This document shows, one piece after another, positions 63,563 through 64,000 of a DNA stretch of 64,000 nucleotides; within the stretch, counting starts at the first letter, position 1, and the number at the start of each line of letters is the position of its first letter. A program made the position numbers and the translations under genes. The notes under the pieces were generated by a model. It was not told the DNA's origin, made no database searches, and worked only from the letters and a program-made list of their open reading frames with translations. The stretch is taken from contig CBDCBH010000003.1 of the NCBI GenBank assembly GCA_965214235.1, positions 2,046,001 to 2,110,000 on the forward strand, read 5' to 3'. This DNA is from Ilyomonas sp965214235. Lineage in GTDB: Bacteria > Bacteroidota > Bacteroidia > Chitinophagales > Chitinophagaceae.

Positions 63563-64000
63563 TTATTTTACTTCCAGCTTATAGGGCTGATTCCCGGCCA
63601 ATGATAAGGCTCGAAATTTTTCAAATCTCCCGTTATTCTGCTTTTCTCTACCATGAATTTCTACGTGGAATGTCATTTCTTTAATTTGCTCGTGTGTGTA
63701 TTCATGGAGGTTGACAGATCCAAAGACGTTTAAATGCATTTGACAATTTGCGCAGCCTTCAACTTTCCACCGGCTTAGCACAGAATGATAACCTATCAGA
63801 TACTTCCGGTTTTTTAAGGTAGCAAATGCTGCCACAATAAACGAACCTTTTATTCCTCCCCTATTAATACCAGAAATATGTAGTTTCAAATTGCTTTTTT
63901 CTTTGTTTACTGATGCAAGTTCGAGTGGCTGAAATTCTGGTACTAAAGAACCCCGACTATATGTATAGCCAAGTTGCTTTTCGATATTAATGCAATCATT
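63563..64000 (-). CDS. Tyrosinase-family protein, C-terminal part
   Basis: The frame is open from the window edge (64000) to the stop at 63563, giving 145 residues of the C-terminal end. The segment YLIGYHSVLSRWKVEGCANC with QMHLNVFGSVNLHEYTHEQ is the late beta-sandwich of bacterial tyrosinase-family proteins, and the earlier NDCINIEKQLGYTYSRGS leads into it as expected. The copper-binding core lies outside the window, so it cannot be said whether it is complete. It points towards the GMC/ferritin-like operon. Confidence 0.75.
   Translation of the reverse strand, partial: NDCINIEKQLGYTYSRGSLVPEFQPLELASVNKEKSNLKLHISGINRGGIKGSFIVAAFATLKNRKYLIGYHSVLSRWKVEGCANCQMHLNVFGSVNLHEYTHEQIKEMTFHVEIHGREKQNNGRFEKFRALSLAGNQPYKLEVK

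Overview
The window comes from an AT-rich Bacteroidota genome, most likely a member of the Chitinophagaceae. The signs are a flexirubin-type dialkylresorcinol/aryl-polyene pigment cluster, a SusC/SusD pair controlled by a hybrid two-component regulator, many short-signal lipoproteins, a paired LytTR regulator and TPR sensor kinase, and a TTTG/TAnnTTTG-like promoter. The genus assignment is inference.

Layout. Bases 1-15601 are the right-hand part of a pigment cluster. A minus-strand operon reads leftwards off the edge: small secreted protein, DarA, DarB, a 135-aa protein, a BtrH-like acyltransferase, an ABC ATPase and permease, and an ACP cut by the edge. A divergent plus-strand operon holds a FabI-like reductase, a FabZ-like dehydratase, a ketosynthase, an ACP and an unusual phosphopantetheinyl transferase. 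A convergent esterase gene separates it from a second plus-strand operon: acpS, a PaaK-like ligase, an aromatic ammonia-lyase very like Flavobacterium tyrosine ammonia-lyase, FabG and an ApeP-like hotdog protein. Together they would make, load and extend an aryl starter, make the dialkylresorcinol partner, join them and move the product.

Bases 15602-28899 begin with a decayed GIY-YIG gene and a LytTR regulator/sensor kinase pair. A long series of exported proteins follows: a DUF4412 protein and a neighbour sharing its N-terminal module, then four paralogous lipoproteins ending in a VTDGKFD-like motif, mixed with a PA14 lipoprotein, a four-helix membrane protein and others. At least three dead copies of the lipoprotein gene and a duplicated leader sequence lie among them, which points to recent birth and death in the family. 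A frameshifted secreted-protein gene and an alpha/beta hydrolase close the region.

Bases 30178-33174 hold the most novel-looking unit: a coiled-coil protein, a two-helix membrane protein with a long coiled-coil tail, and a membrane-anchored actin/Hsp70-fold protein resembling Ppx/GppA. A predicted structured transcript end follows. An M13 metallopeptidase gene lies between two 87-bp direct repeats, and a mosaic of IS630 and IS3 debris comes next.

Bases 38220-57178 are a polysaccharide- or glycoconjugate-utilisation locus: GH2 beta-galactosidase, vanadium-haloperoxidase-like lipoprotein, CRTAC1-like FG-GAP/ASPIC protein, SusD, SusC and a divergent hybrid two-component sensor. A 225-bp element with terminal inverted repeats sits between the galactosidase and the haloperoxidase-like gene.

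Bases 57179-59545 are a gene graveyard: IS5- and IS982-like scraps and a heavily mutated RhuM gene. The right end carries a membrane-type FAD dehydrogenase small subunit, a GMC oxidoreductase and a VioB-type ferritin-like protein in one operon, then a tyrosinase-family gene cut by the window edge.
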